Assembly: GCF_021390335.1 (NCBI RefSeq)
Contig: NZ_JAJUXK010000005.1
Location: 186,001-250,000, forward strand
DNA from: Dyadobacter sp. CY343
GTDB taxonomy: Bacteria > Bacteroidota > Bacteroidia > Cytophagales > Spirosomataceae
Length of the DNA: 64,000 nt
Direction: 5' to 3'
The notes beneath the pieces are model-generated. The model was not told the origin of the DNA and searched no databases. It saw only the letters and a list, made by a program, of their open reading frames with translations. A program made the position numbers and the translations under genes. Positions 18,158 to 26,999 of this stretch are shown here, in pieces. Within the stretch, counting starts at the first letter, position 1; every line of letters starts with the position of its first letter.

Positions 18158-18971
18158 TTTCACTCGTCTTTGGGGGTAGATAATTTTCATTGGTAATCAG
18201 GCTGCGTCCGATCTTTTCTTCCAGTTCGACCCGGGCTTTCCTGGCTATTCCACCGCCTTGTTTGCCGGCTCTCTTATTTTGTTCGAGGCCCGTTGCAGTT
18301 TGCACCTCGGCAATTTGCCGCGTACTTAGCTCAGCGAGTGCTGTGAAAATTAATTCAGCTTCACTCATGTGATCCCGGAGATTCTGGCTTTTCAGTGCTT
18401 TAAACTTTTTGTGTTCCTTTACTGTCAATCCCGCCCATTCCTGATGAATAATGTTGGTGAGTAGCGCAAATTCTTTACCTTCTCTAACCTCATGGTCCTT
18501 CCAGTAATCTGTCAGCTTGTTGCGGGTTTCCTGCCCCATCATCCGCTGCTGGATCCACTTTTCACTTCTTCCGTGCTTCTGCCACATTTCTCGCCCCCGG
18601 TTGACTGAAAGTGAAGGATCAGTCAGTTCCTGCATTCTTTCGTAGCCGACCTTTGCAAGCCATTTCTTCAACGGTTCCACCTTCGGCGATGTGATGGATT
18701 GAATAATCCTCAGAATGTGCTGAACGTTTCCTGCCAGGGTATTCCGCTTTTTTCCCGATGAAGTTGTCATCGCTATCTGGGGACAATTTGTCCCTACATA
18801 GCCACCGAGTTCCGGATCCCTTTTTCTTAGTTTTTTCAAATAATCTGTCGGGTTAGTCGAGTCCGTCAGCGCCTGCACGACATCAACAATCGAGAAAAAC
18901 CACATTTCCGACTCTTCGTCGTAAAATCTTCGGATATTGTAACCTTCGTAGAAAGAGACAGAGTCGGTCAT
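18147..18971 (-). CDS. Bro-N domain protein resembling DinD (DNA-damage-inducible protein D)
   Basis: 274 residues, cytoplasmic. An N-terminal Bro-N-like domain (YNIRRFYDEESEMWFFSIVDVVQALTDSTNP) is followed by a middle region and a C-terminal part (KEHKKFKAL, LRDHMSEAELIFTALAE, KQGGGIARKARVELEEKIG) resembling the corresponding part of E. coli DinD, which has the same length. DinD inhibits RecA-driven strand exchange; Bro-N domains also occur in phage antirepressors. No LexA-type box was recognised upstream. No phage genes surround it. It overlaps the S9 peptidase gene downstream by 11 bp. Confidence 0.75.
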   Translation of the reverse strand: MTDSVSFYEGYNIRRFYDEESEMWFFSIVDVVQALTDSTNPTDYLKKLRKRDPELGGYVGTNCPQIAMTTSSGKKRNTLAGNVQHILRIIQSITSPKVEPLKKWLAKVGYERMQELTDPSLSVNRGREMWQKHGRSEKWIQQRMMGQETRNKLTDYWKDHEVREGKEFALLTNIIHQEWAGLTVKEHKKFKALKSQNLRDHMSEAELIFTALAELSTRQIAEVQTATGLEQNKRAGKQGGGIARKARVELEEKIGRSLITNENYLPPKTSENDE

Positions 18972-19008
18972 TATTGATCTTGTTTAGTGTGCCAATTTTT
19001 TGCCAAAT

Positions 19009-21516
19009 ATGAAGAAAATTTGTTTACTGTTGCTAACCATTTACTTGTTGCAAGGCTGTAAGATGGGAAGTAATACCACTCCCGAAAAGGGAGTTTCCTT
19101 TGCGCTAAACGAATACCGCAAGAAAACGATCGACAGTATCCAATACGAAATCACGCTGGATATTCCGGAGGGGAAAAGCGGGCAGATCAGGGGGGAGGAA
19201 ACGGTCACGTTCAATCTCGCGTCGCTGGACTCTGCGCTGGTGCTGGATTTCAATGTCGATAGCAGTAGCATTACCAGTGTTACGATCGGAGAGAAGAATG
19301 TCTACTACCAGTTTGTGAATGAGCATATTGTCATTCCTTCAAAGCATTTAAATAAAGGGAAAAACAGCATTCATGTCAGCTTTATCGCGGGCGATCTTTC
19401 ACTCAATCGCAGTGAGGATTATCTCTATACACTTTTCGTACCCGATCGCGCGTCGACTTGCTTTCCGCTTTTTGATCAACCTAATTTGAAAGCGAGCTAC
19501 CGGCTAACTCTCAAAACACCAGCCGGTTGGGAAGCAGTTTCAAATAGTAAGTTGCGTTCCAAAACGCAGGAAAACGGGAAAAATATTTATCAGTTCCGCG
19601 AGACGAAACCGATCAGTTCCTACCTTTTCGCATTTGCGGCAGGCCAGTTTTCCAAGGCCACGAAACAGGTCGGCGGGCGGGAAATGACGATGTATTATCG
19701 GGAAACCGACACTGCGAAAGTCAATCGAAACCTTGGCGAAGTATTCAATCTCCATGCAAAGTCGCTAACCTGGCTGGAAAAATATACGGACTTTTCTTAT
19801 CCATTCGGAAAGTTTGATTTTGTATTGATCCCTTCTTTCCAATATGGCGGAATGGAGCATCCCGGCTCCATTTTCTATAATGAATCTGCTTTGTTTCTGG
19901 ATGAAAATCCGTCTGTAAACCGCCTCTTGGCACGCGCAAGTGTGATCGCGCACGAATCGGCTCACATGTGGTTTGGCGATCTGGTGACGATGGACTGGTT
20001 CAATGACGTGTGGCTGAAAGAGGTATTTGCCAATTTCATGGCCGCGAAAATCGTGCAGCCGAGCTTTCCTGAGATCAACCACGAGCTGCGTTTTTTACTG
20101 GCGCATTACCCGAATGCATACGAAGTGGACCGGACGCGCGGCGCTAATCCCATTTTGCAGGAGTTGGGGAATCTGAAAAATGCAGGTACGCTTTACGGTG
20201 CGATCATTTACATGAAAGCGCCGATCGTGATGCGCAAACTGGAAAAAATGATCGGTAGAAATCTAATGCAGCAGAGTTTGCAGGAATATCTAGAAACCTA
20301 TGCATTCAAAAATGCCCGCTGGGATGATCTCATAAGTATTATCGATAAAAAGACGCCACAGGAAATTGCTAAGTGGAGTGATGTGTGGGTGAAAACGCCG
20401 GGTATGCCTGCCTACGAAATCGGCGAAAAGGATTACAAAACGACATTAATGCAGGTTAAAGACTCGGTTTCCGGCAGAATATGGCAGCAGCCACTTACCT
20501 CAAAAGAACGCGATACGCAGGACGGAAAGCTGGTTTTTCCAAATGGCGATGCGAGCGGTTACGGCTATTTTGAAATGGATAGCCTGAGTAAGAAATATTT
20601 CATTGAGCACTACAATGAGCCGGATTCGATATTTAACGACCCGGTTTTTAAAGGTGCTATGTGGGTCAATATCTGGGAAGGCTTTCTGCGCGATCCCAAG
20701 GCAAATCCTGAGTTGCTGGTAACTAATTTATTAAAAATGCTGCCGAAGGAAAGTAACCCGCTTTTGATCGACTACATGCTGGGGATATTGCAGCGCACAT
20801 GTTGGAGTTTCTTAAACGAAAAAGAAAGAAGCAGTCAGCAGCACGAACTTGAAAAAGTACTCTGGCAACTGCTGAATGAAACGAAAGATAAGGGGATCAA
20901 AACGTCCTATTTCAGATCTTTTAAAAATCTGGCGACTACCTCTGACGGGCTTGAAAAAATGAAATCGCTGTGGAATGGAAAGCTGGTTATCAAGGATCTG
21001 GTTCTCTCGGAAGACGACAAGATTTCGCTTGCCTGCGAGCTCGCATTAAAGCAACCGGAAATTTCAGAACAAGTATTGCAGGAGCAATTGACGAATACGA
21101 AAAATCCGGATCGAAAAGCCAAATTGGAGTTTGTAATCCCTGCGTTAAATCCGTCAGAACCTATTCGTGACGAGTTTTTTGAATCGTTAAAAAAGGAAGC
21201 AAGTCGGGAGAAAGAAGCCTGGGTAATTGACGCACTGGGTTATCTGCACCATCCTTTGCGGGCGAAATCGGCGGTAAAATATCTCCGGCCTTCGCTGGAA
21301 ATGTTACAGGAAATCCAGCTAACCGGAGACATTTTCTTTCCAACCCGCTGGCTGCACAGTACTTTTTCCGGACATTCATCTAAGGAAGCGGCGGCGGTGG
21401 TGAATGCATTTTTGATTCAGAATCCTGGGTATCCTTCTTTTCTTAGAAACAAGATCTTGCAGGAAACGGATATGTTGCAGCGCGCTGTTGAGAAGCTGCC
21501 ACGAATGCACGAATAA
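19009..21516 (+). CDS. M1 family metallo-aminopeptidase, lipoprotein
   Basis: 835 residues from ATG 19009; a TTG three codons earlier is ignored. Lipoprotein signal MKKICLLLLTIYLLQGC. An N-terminal beta-sandwich leads to the catalytic domain with HESAH at 315-319 and the third zinc ligand E338 after the standard 18-residue gap. The usual substrate-binding GAMEN is GGMEH here, a common variant. A long C-terminal helical domain completes the family length. It should release N-terminal residues from peptides at the periplasmic face. Divergent from the DinD-like gene. Confidence 0.92.
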   Translation: MKKICLLLLTIYLLQGCKMGSNTTPEKGVSFALNEYRKKTIDSIQYEITLDIPEGKSGQIRGEETVTFNLASLDSALVLDFNVDSSSITSVTIGEKNVYYQFVNEHIVIPSKHLNKGKNSIHVSFIAGDLSLNRSEDYLYTLFVPDRASTCFPLFDQPNLKASYRLTLKTPAGWEAVSNSKLRSKTQENGKNIYQFRETKPISSYLFAFAAGQFSKATKQVGGREMTMYYRETDTAKVNRNLGEVFNLHAKSLTWLEKYTDFSYPFGKFDFVLIPSFQYGGMEHPGSIFYNESALFLDENPSVNRLLARASVIAHESAHMWFGDLVTMDWFNDVWLKEVFANFMAAKIVQPSFPEINHELRFLLAHYPNAYEVDRTRGANPILQELGNLKNAGTLYGAIIYMKAPIVMRKLEKMIGRNLMQQSLQEYLETYAFKNARWDDLISIIDKKTPQEIAKWSDVWVKTPGMPAYEIGEKDYKTTLMQVKDSVSGRIWQQPLTSKERDTQDGKLVFPNGDASGYGYFEMDSLSKKYFIEHYNEPDSIFNDPVFKGAMWVNIWEGFLRDPKANPELLVTNLLKMLPKESNPLLIDYMLGILQRTCWSFLNEKERSSQQHELEKVLWQLLNETKDKGIKTSYFRSFKNLATTSDGLEKMKSLWNGKLVIKDLVLSEDDKISLACELALKQPEISEQVLQEQLTNTKNPDRKAKLEFVIPALNPSEPIRDEFFESLKKEASREKEAWVIDALGYLHHPLRAKSAVKYLRPSLEMLQEIQLTGDIFFPTRWLHSTFSGHSSKEAAAVVNAFLIQNPGYPSFLRNKILQETDMLQRAVEKLPRMHE

Positions 21517-21546
21517 GGCACGAATAATCTGCGACAATCTTTTTAC

Positions 21547-22017
21547 TTATTTATCCTGCGGCGAATATTTTACAAAATCTATCCCGACGCCGTTCGGATC
21601 TGTGACGGCGAAGTGGCGGTCGCCCCAGGGTTCGTCGCGGAGATCGATTTGGATTACTACTCCGTTCTTTTTCAATGTTTTGTATAGTGAATCTACGTCT
21701 TCGACCTCAATCGTGAAGTAGGTTCCCTGACCCTGGAAAGGTTTGTGAAAAAGGGGCTGCTGGGATGGGTGATCGGGTAGGAGGAAGCTGATCTCCGACT
21801 GCTTGTCCGGTGTGTGCAGCAATAGATAGAATTCGTTTTCAAACGTCACGCCGAATCCTAGTTTTTTGGTATAGAATTCCTTGGTTTCAGCCATTTTGCC
21901 AGTGATAATTCCTGCGTTCAGTTTCATTTTTCTTGCGATTTTAGTGGTTGGATTGTTTTGTGAAAATGCATTTGTGCAAAGGCAAATAAGAACCAGCATC
22001 ATTACTAATCGTTTCAT
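21547..22017 (-). CDS. Exported VOC-family (glyoxalase-like) protein
   Basis: 156 residues. A signal peptide (MKRLVMMLVLICLCTNAFSQ) precedes one vicinal-oxygen-chelate domain (GKMAETKEFYTKKLGF; ending DPNGVGIDFVKY). VOC proteins are mostly cytoplasmic, so secretion is unusual. The metal-ligand pattern is incomplete, with no clear N-terminal His, so it may bind rather than convert its ligand. It lies 79 bp downstream of an AraC-type regulator on the same strand. Confidence 0.78.
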   Translation of the reverse strand: MKRLVMMLVLICLCTNAFSQNNPTTKIARKMKLNAGIITGKMAETKEFYTKKLGFGVTFENEFYLLLHTPDKQSEISFLLPDHPSQQPLFHKPFQGQGTYFTIEVEDVDSLYKTLKKNGVVIQIDLRDEPWGDRHFAVTDPNGVGIDFVKYSPQDK

Positions 22018-22096
22018 TTCCTGATCTTTTAGGTGGAATGTGACGATGCAAAGTTCTCCCGGAATGCAACCGGAACATTGTAAAAATCGGACATAT

Positions 22097-22909
22097 TCAC
22101 CTACCGAACGCGCGGCTTGGCGTAACGCCGTAGCAATTTTTGAATTCTTTAATGAAATGCGCCTGATCGTAATAGCCGGAATCGTAGAAAAGCTTATTCT
22201 CCCGCAGACTTTGCTGCGAAGGTTTGGCGCGGAGGATATTCTGAAAGCGTACTACTTGACTGAAAGTCTTGGGCGTATCTCCGACATAATATTCAAAAAG
22301 CCGTCGTAATTGTCGGCTGCTTAATCCCGTATCAATGTCGGTTTCAACATTCAGAACGCCCGAATTTTGAAGGATCAGGCCTAATGCATTGTAAAACCGG
22401 TCGTCGTGATTGAAAGATACCTGCGAAACGAGTTTTAAAAAATATTGGTCAAAGCGGACTTTGATCTCTGGTAAGCTCAATTTGTCGTGGAAACTGGTGG
22501 TAATGAAGTCAGCCGTTGCCGGTATCACATTTGACAGGTCCTCATATCGGTTACTCAAATCTGACGCGTCGACTTTGAATAGCTGCGGGAACATCGTTGG
22601 TAAAAATCGTACGCCCACATAATGAAAGCTATTTTCGAGCGGGAACTCCGTGTATTTTTTACAAAATCCCATTACGAAATTCTCCTGCGGGTTGGCCAGT
22701 TCGAAAAAGATATCGATACAACCGTCGGCCACTACGCGGTATTGAAAAGGTTCGGAAAGCGCCTGATTCGTTTTGAGTGACCAGTAGCAGTAAATAAAGC
22801 TAAGCAGCGCAGGATCAGGAAGTGATTCCTGATAAGAAACGTGCTCAGCCGACTGGCGCACAGTAGGTTGAATGGGCGTATAAAGTCCGCGAATATTGGA
22901 AAACTTCAT
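22097..22909 (-). CDS. AraC-type transcriptional regulator with DUF6597-like N-terminus
   Basis: 270 residues. The N-terminal half (PALLSFIYCYWSLK, YRVVADGCIDIFFEL, GVRFLPTMFPQLF) is the sensor-like domain common in Bacteroidota regulators with an FWxL/DGC signature. The C-terminal HTH_18 part ends with DSGYYDQAHFIKEFKNCYGVTPSRAF, the typical second helix-turn-helix. Likely controls the VOC gene after it or the divergent DinB gene at 22973. The ligand is unknown. Confidence 0.85.
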   Translation of the reverse strand: MKFSNIRGLYTPIQPTVRQSAEHVSYQESLPDPALLSFIYCYWSLKTNQALSEPFQYRVVADGCIDIFFELANPQENFVMGFCKKYTEFPLENSFHYVGVRFLPTMFPQLFKVDASDLSNRYEDLSNVIPATADFITTSFHDKLSLPEIKVRFDQYFLKLVSQVSFNHDDRFYNALGLILQNSGVLNVETDIDTGLSSRQLRRLFEYYVGDTPKTFSQVVRFQNILRAKPSQQSLRENKLFYDSGYYDQAHFIKEFKNCYGVTPSRAFGR

Positions 22910-22972
22910 GCAGTAGCAACCGGTTAGCAGGCATTATTTTTTAACTGCCTGAACATAACCAAAATCTGAATC

Positions 22973-23473
22973 ATGGACAACACCGAACTTGCAGCCGCTT
23001 ATATCAAAGAACTGGAAGCAGAGTACAGTTCTACGAGAAAATGTCTCGAAAGGATTCCCTTTGATTTATTTGAATACAAACCTCACCCGAAATCAATGCA
23101 AATGGGCTACCTGACGCTTCTGGTGGCTGAAATGCCACAATGGATTAAGGTGATGGTAGAAGAAGGGGAAGTGAATTTCAAGACGTATAAACATAGCCAG
23201 CCGACTACGACAGAAGAATTGCTCGCCTTCTTTGACGATAATATGGCTGGTGCTAAGAATGCGTTGCAAAGTGCCACAGATGAGGCACTTGGAAGGACTT
23301 TCTATCTAAAAAATGGGGAAGAGGAGCTTTATTCGCAGCCTATTTTAGAAGGTGTTGGCTCCACCCTCAATCACTGGGTCCACCACCGCGGACAGCTGAC
23401 AGTTTACATGCGGTTGAACGAGATTTTAGTACCTTCTATTTACGGGCCTTCGGCGGATGATCGGACGTATTAG
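22973..23473 (+). CDS. DinB-superfamily protein
   Basis: 166 residues, cytoplasmic, four-helix bundle. The sequence NHWVHHRGQLTVYMRL near residue 125 supplies two of the three metal-binding histidines of DinB/YfiT proteins. The first, normally within an HxxE motif of helix 2, reads LTLLVAEMPQW, so a ligand looks substituted. Relatives include thiol S-transferases. Divergent from the AraC gene, with a 63-bp shared upstream region that could be its control site. Confidence 0.82.
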   Translation: MDNTELAAAYIKELEAEYSSTRKCLERIPFDLFEYKPHPKSMQMGYLTLLVAEMPQWIKVMVEEGEVNFKTYKHSQPTTTEELLAFFDDNMAGAKNALQSATDEALGRTFYLKNGEEELYSQPILEGVGSTLNHWVHHRGQLTVYMRLNEILVPSIYGPSADDRTY

Positions 23474-23633
23474 TAAGTGCTGCAAGAAACGCTCTATTAC
23501 ATTATTAGACTTATAACTGAACAAGGGTTTCAGACAGTAAACACTAGCCGCCAGTGTTTTCTTCACAATAGCTTAACACAGGCGTAAAATACCGGAGTTA
23601 AGGTTCATATAGCTTTGTGGAAATTAATTCACC

Positions 23634-25103
23634 ATGCTTATGAACCTTACTTTAACTAAAAATCTCAGCGCCGCTGCCTTGATCCTTGGCGCTATGACAT
23701 TTTCGGGTTGCAGCCTGAAAGACCACGGCGATGTGCCTGTGGATTCGTCAAAATTGATCGACCGTTCGGTCAACCCTTCGCTCCTGAAATCACTTCCCGG
23801 TTTTGAAGACCTCAAAATCACAACCCTGATCAGTTCTGATGATAAGCTGGCTGATTCTCCCGACTTTATCTACGGCGCGCAGCCAGACGGTGGTGCTTTC
23901 GTGAAAAACCCGAACGGAGAAGGATATGTGATGATCAACAACCACGAGATCCTGTTCTCGGTATCGCGCGTTTTTCTGGATAAAGAATTGAAACCTATTA
24001 AAGGTGAGTACATTGTAGATGCAGAAGGCGGACAATGGAGACTTTGCTCGGCTACATTGGCAACACAGGAAGAGCACGGTTTCGGGCCGGTATTCCTGAC
24101 TGCCGGAGAGAGTAGCTCCGAGTCCATGACACACGCGATCGATCCTTTCGCGCCTGCTGATAAAAAGAACAAAACCCGTACAGTGGCCGCATTCGGAAAA
24201 TGGAATGCAGAAAATGCAGTACCGCTTCCAAAAGATGCTTTTCCTGGAAAAACAGTAATTATAATTGGTGAGGACGATACCAACGGACAATTGGTAGCTT
24301 ACGTGTCGGACGTGGTGGGTGATCTTAACAATGGCAAATTGTATGCATTGCGCCGGACAAATCAGGAAAGTGTAGAGACTGATATGGTGCAGGGACAAGC
24401 TTACGATGTGGAATTTGTGCCATTCGATAACGTAAAAACAAGCACAGGAACCGAATTGCAGGCACAAACCGTAGACAAGAAAATGATCCAGTTTGCGCGG
24501 GTTGAGGATATTGATTACGTAAAAGGCGGCAATGGAGCTGGCCGCGAAATTTACTTTACTGCAACCGGTGTAAGTCAGGCGGATAAAGTAACGCCGGTAG
24601 CTGGAAAAAATATGTGGGGCCGCGTGTATCATCTGGAATTTGACAAAACCAACCCGCTGAAAGGCAAGCTGAACATCATCATGGACGGCGCCGACAAACC
24701 AGGTGGCTTTATCGTGAACCCTGACAACATTTGCGTAACCAAAAACTACGTTTACGTGCAGGAAGACGGTGATTCTTTCTACCGCGACAACGATCACGAC
24801 GGAACGATCTGGCAATACAATATTGCTACAAAACAAAGCAAGGCGATGCTGCGCATGAACCACAGACGCGACGAGCCAGCATTCAATGCGAAATACAATT
24901 CGGTTGGAAACAACTCGCTGAGTACCTGGGAATATGGTGCGATGATCGACATTTCGGACGTGGTGGGTATTCCTGAAACGTTCATGATCAACCTGCATCC
25001 CCATACCTGGCAGGATGAAAAATACAAAGGCGCAGACGGAAGTGGTATTTCTACCAACAAGGAAGGCGGCCAGACTGTGATCGTCAGGGGTATCAAACAA
25101 TAG
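23634..25103 (+). CDS. PhoX-like (DUF839) lipoprotein phosphatase
   Basis: 489 residues (487 if the ATG at 23640 is used). A lipoprotein signal ends at TFSGC. The body resembles the PhoX family of calcium/iron-dependent alkaline phosphatases (VMINNHE near residue 100; DGGAFVKNPNGEGY; FIVNPDNICVTKN; final HPHTWQD). PhoX hydrolyses phosphate monoesters outside the cytoplasm. Family identity is moderate, since many bacterial relatives are annotated only as DUF839. It is followed by the imelysin-peroxidase fusion on the same strand after 68 bp. Confidence 0.7.
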   Translation: MLMNLTLTKNLSAAALILGAMTFSGCSLKDHGDVPVDSSKLIDRSVNPSLLKSLPGFEDLKITTLISSDDKLADSPDFIYGAQPDGGAFVKNPNGEGYVMINNHEILFSVSRVFLDKELKPIKGEYIVDAEGGQWRLCSATLATQEEHGFGPVFLTAGESSSESMTHAIDPFAPADKKNKTRTVAAFGKWNAENAVPLPKDAFPGKTVIIIGEDDTNGQLVAYVSDVVGDLNNGKLYALRRTNQESVETDMVQGQAYDVEFVPFDNVKTSTGTELQAQTVDKKMIQFARVEDIDYVKGGNGAGREIYFTATGVSQADKVTPVAGKNMWGRVYHLEFDKTNPLKGKLNIIMDGADKPGGFIVNPDNICVTKNYVYVQEDGDSFYRDNDHDGTIWQYNIATKQSKAMLRMNHRRDEPAFNAKYNSVGNNSLSTWEYGAMIDISDVVGIPETFMINLHPHTWQDEKYKGADGSGISTNKEGGQTVIVRGIKQ

Positions 25104-25121
25104 TTTTTTATAAAAAATAAT

Positions 25122-25155
25122 ATCAGGAAGGCTTCTTCACGGAGGTCTTCCTGAT
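25122..25155. promoter_or_regulatory. Hairpin between PhoX-like and peroxidase genes
   Basis: ATCAGGAAG (25122-25130) pairs with CTTCCTGAT (25147-25155), with further inner pairs. No T run follows on the plus strand, so it is a weak terminator there; on the minus strand an AT-rich tract follows. It lies 16 bp before the chosen start of the next gene and may act as an intercistronic processing or attenuation element. Confidence 0.5.
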
Positions 25156-25171
25156 GTGCTTATCCGGCTGT

Positions 25172-26953
25172 ATGAAATCAATTTTTAAGCTCGCCATTTT
25201 TGTGTTTCCAATGCTGCTAAGCGGCTGTTTGCAGCAGACTCCGATCGAAGTGGTATCTGAAAAGTTTTTAACAGACCTGAATACAGTGATCAGCAGAAAC
25301 GAAGATTTCCTGGGACAGGCGCGGACAAATTCGGACAAGAAAGAATTGCAGGAGGAGTTTATCCGGCTTCGTTTGCAATACAAAAAAGTGGAAGCATTTG
25401 CGGAATATTTTGCGCCTACTACCGTGAAACAGGTTAACGGAGCGCCGCTGGATGAAGTGGAGGATGAAGAAAATGCGGTGTTCGAGCCGGGTGGGTTGCA
25501 GGTGATCGAGGAGCTGATTTACAGTGATGAGAAACTGGATCAGGAAGAGCTGGTGCGACATATCCGCAAAATGCAGGTCAATACCAAGCGGATCAAAATG
25601 TTGTGGGCCGATATCCGGATCACCGATTCTCACGTGCTCGATGCGCTGCGGCTTGAACTGTTCAGGCTGATCACTTTGGGCATTTCCGGCTTTGATACCC
25701 CCGCTTCCGGAAACGCACTGGCAGAAAGTGAAGTGGTACTCAACTCTTTACAGGATTATCTATCGGCCTACGCCCATTTATTTCCCGAGTATCAAGCGCT
25801 TGACAAGGAAATTGAGCGGGCTATCACATTTATCAAAAAAGGAAAATCATTCAATGATTTTGACCGCGCGACCTTTATCGCCGACCACATCAATCCGCTT
25901 TGTATCAAGCTGCACCAAAATCAGAAGTTGTCAAATATACCCTTCATCAACGACCGTAAACTATTAAAAGGAAGCGTAGCCACCATGTTTGACAAAGGCG
26001 CTTTCGACTCAGAAGCGCTGGTTTCAAACCCTAAGTTTAAATCTACCTCCGAACGCATTGCACTGGGCGAGCGGCTGTTTTATGATGTGCGGCTGTCGGG
26101 AAATGGCAAGTCGAGCTGCGGTTCCTGTCACGCGCCTCAGCTGGCTTATACCGATGGTTTCAAAAAGAGCAAAGGAATTTCCGGTGCTGATATCAACCGC
26201 AATGCGCCGACGATCAAGTATGCAGCATTGCAGCAGGCGATGTTTTACGACCTCCGTTCGCCGTCGCTGGAAGACCAGGCTTCCGACGTGATCCACAATA
26301 CGGCAGAAATGCACGGTTCGCTGGAAAAAATCACCGGGATGATCACGGCCGACGAGGAATATACCATACTGTTTAGAAAGGCTTTTCCGGAAGTTGAGGT
26401 AATCAAATCTATTGATGTACAGAATGCGCTTGCCAGTTTTGTGCGCTCGCTCAGTCCGTTTGACTCCAAGTTTGACCAGTATATGCGAGGCAACAAGCGC
26501 GCATTGACAGATAATCAGGTAGCAGGTTTTAATCTGTTCATGGGTAAGGCGCGTTGTGGCACCTGCCATTTTGTGCCCCTTTTCAATGGTACCGTGCCGC
26601 CGGATTATCAGCGCACCGAATCCGAAGTGCTCGGCGCGACGAGTAATGCAGATTGGAAGCATCCGGTGATGGACTCGGACCTGGGCAGGGGCGCTTACAA
26701 TCGTTTTCCGCAGTGGCAGCACGCATTCAAAACCAGCTCACTTCGCAATATCGCCAAAACCGCTCCTTACATGCACAACGGCGCATTGGCTACTTTGCAG
26801 GAAGTAATGGAATTTTATAATGAAGGCGGCGGCGCCGGACTTGGGCTGGACGTTCCGAACCAGACACTCGCGCCGGACAAACTGAAACTCACGCAGCCGG
26901 AAATGCAGCAGGTGATCGATTTTATGGAAAGTCTCACAGATACTTCGATTTAA
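25172..26953 (+). CDS. Imelysin-like domain fused to di-heme cytochrome c peroxidase, lipoprotein
   Basis: 593 residues from ATG 25172, which gives the lipoprotein signal MKSIFKLAIFVFPMLLSGC; an ATG at 25154 sits in a hairpin and is rejected. Residues about 25-260 are all-helical and resemble imelysin (peptidase M75), with EPGGLQVIEELIY near the place of its GxHxxE motif. The C-terminal half is a MauG/CcpA-like di-heme peroxidase with CGSCH at 316-320 and CGTCH at 462-466, and HNTAEMHGS between. Imelysin-like and peroxidase genes are often neighbours in iron-uptake operons; here they are one protein. It probably reduces peroxide or oxidises a periplasmic substrate. Confidence 0.85.
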   Translation: MKSIFKLAIFVFPMLLSGCLQQTPIEVVSEKFLTDLNTVISRNEDFLGQARTNSDKKELQEEFIRLRLQYKKVEAFAEYFAPTTVKQVNGAPLDEVEDEENAVFEPGGLQVIEELIYSDEKLDQEELVRHIRKMQVNTKRIKMLWADIRITDSHVLDALRLELFRLITLGISGFDTPASGNALAESEVVLNSLQDYLSAYAHLFPEYQALDKEIERAITFIKKGKSFNDFDRATFIADHINPLCIKLHQNQKLSNIPFINDRKLLKGSVATMFDKGAFDSEALVSNPKFKSTSERIALGERLFYDVRLSGNGKSSCGSCHAPQLAYTDGFKKSKGISGADINRNAPTIKYAALQQAMFYDLRSPSLEDQASDVIHNTAEMHGSLEKITGMITADEEYTILFRKAFPEVEVIKSIDVQNALASFVRSLSPFDSKFDQYMRGNKRALTDNQVAGFNLFMGKARCGTCHFVPLFNGTVPPDYQRTESEVLGATSNADWKHPVMDSDLGRGAYNRFPQWQHAFKTSSLRNIAKTAPYMHNGALATLQEVMEFYNEGGGAGLGLDVPNQTLAPDKLKLTQPEMQQVIDFMESLTDTSI

Positions 26954-26999
26954 TACGGATTATCCGCTCATTTGTATTGCCTAATAGAATTTAGAGACG

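Noticed and set aside
18147..18971. Prophage remnant
   Set aside because: Only one Bro-N type gene is present; no integrase, capsid, tail or attachment-site signs flank it.
23790..25100. A 436-codon open frame antisense to the PhoX-like gene
   Set aside because: It lies wholly inside a gene with a lipoprotein signal and family motifs; the antisense protein has no recognisable domain and a Cys- and His-rich composition typical of a reversed coding frame.
25154..25171. ATG 25154 as start of the peroxidase fusion
   Set aside because: It falls in the stem of a hairpin and adds six residues before a good lipoprotein signal that begins at 25172.
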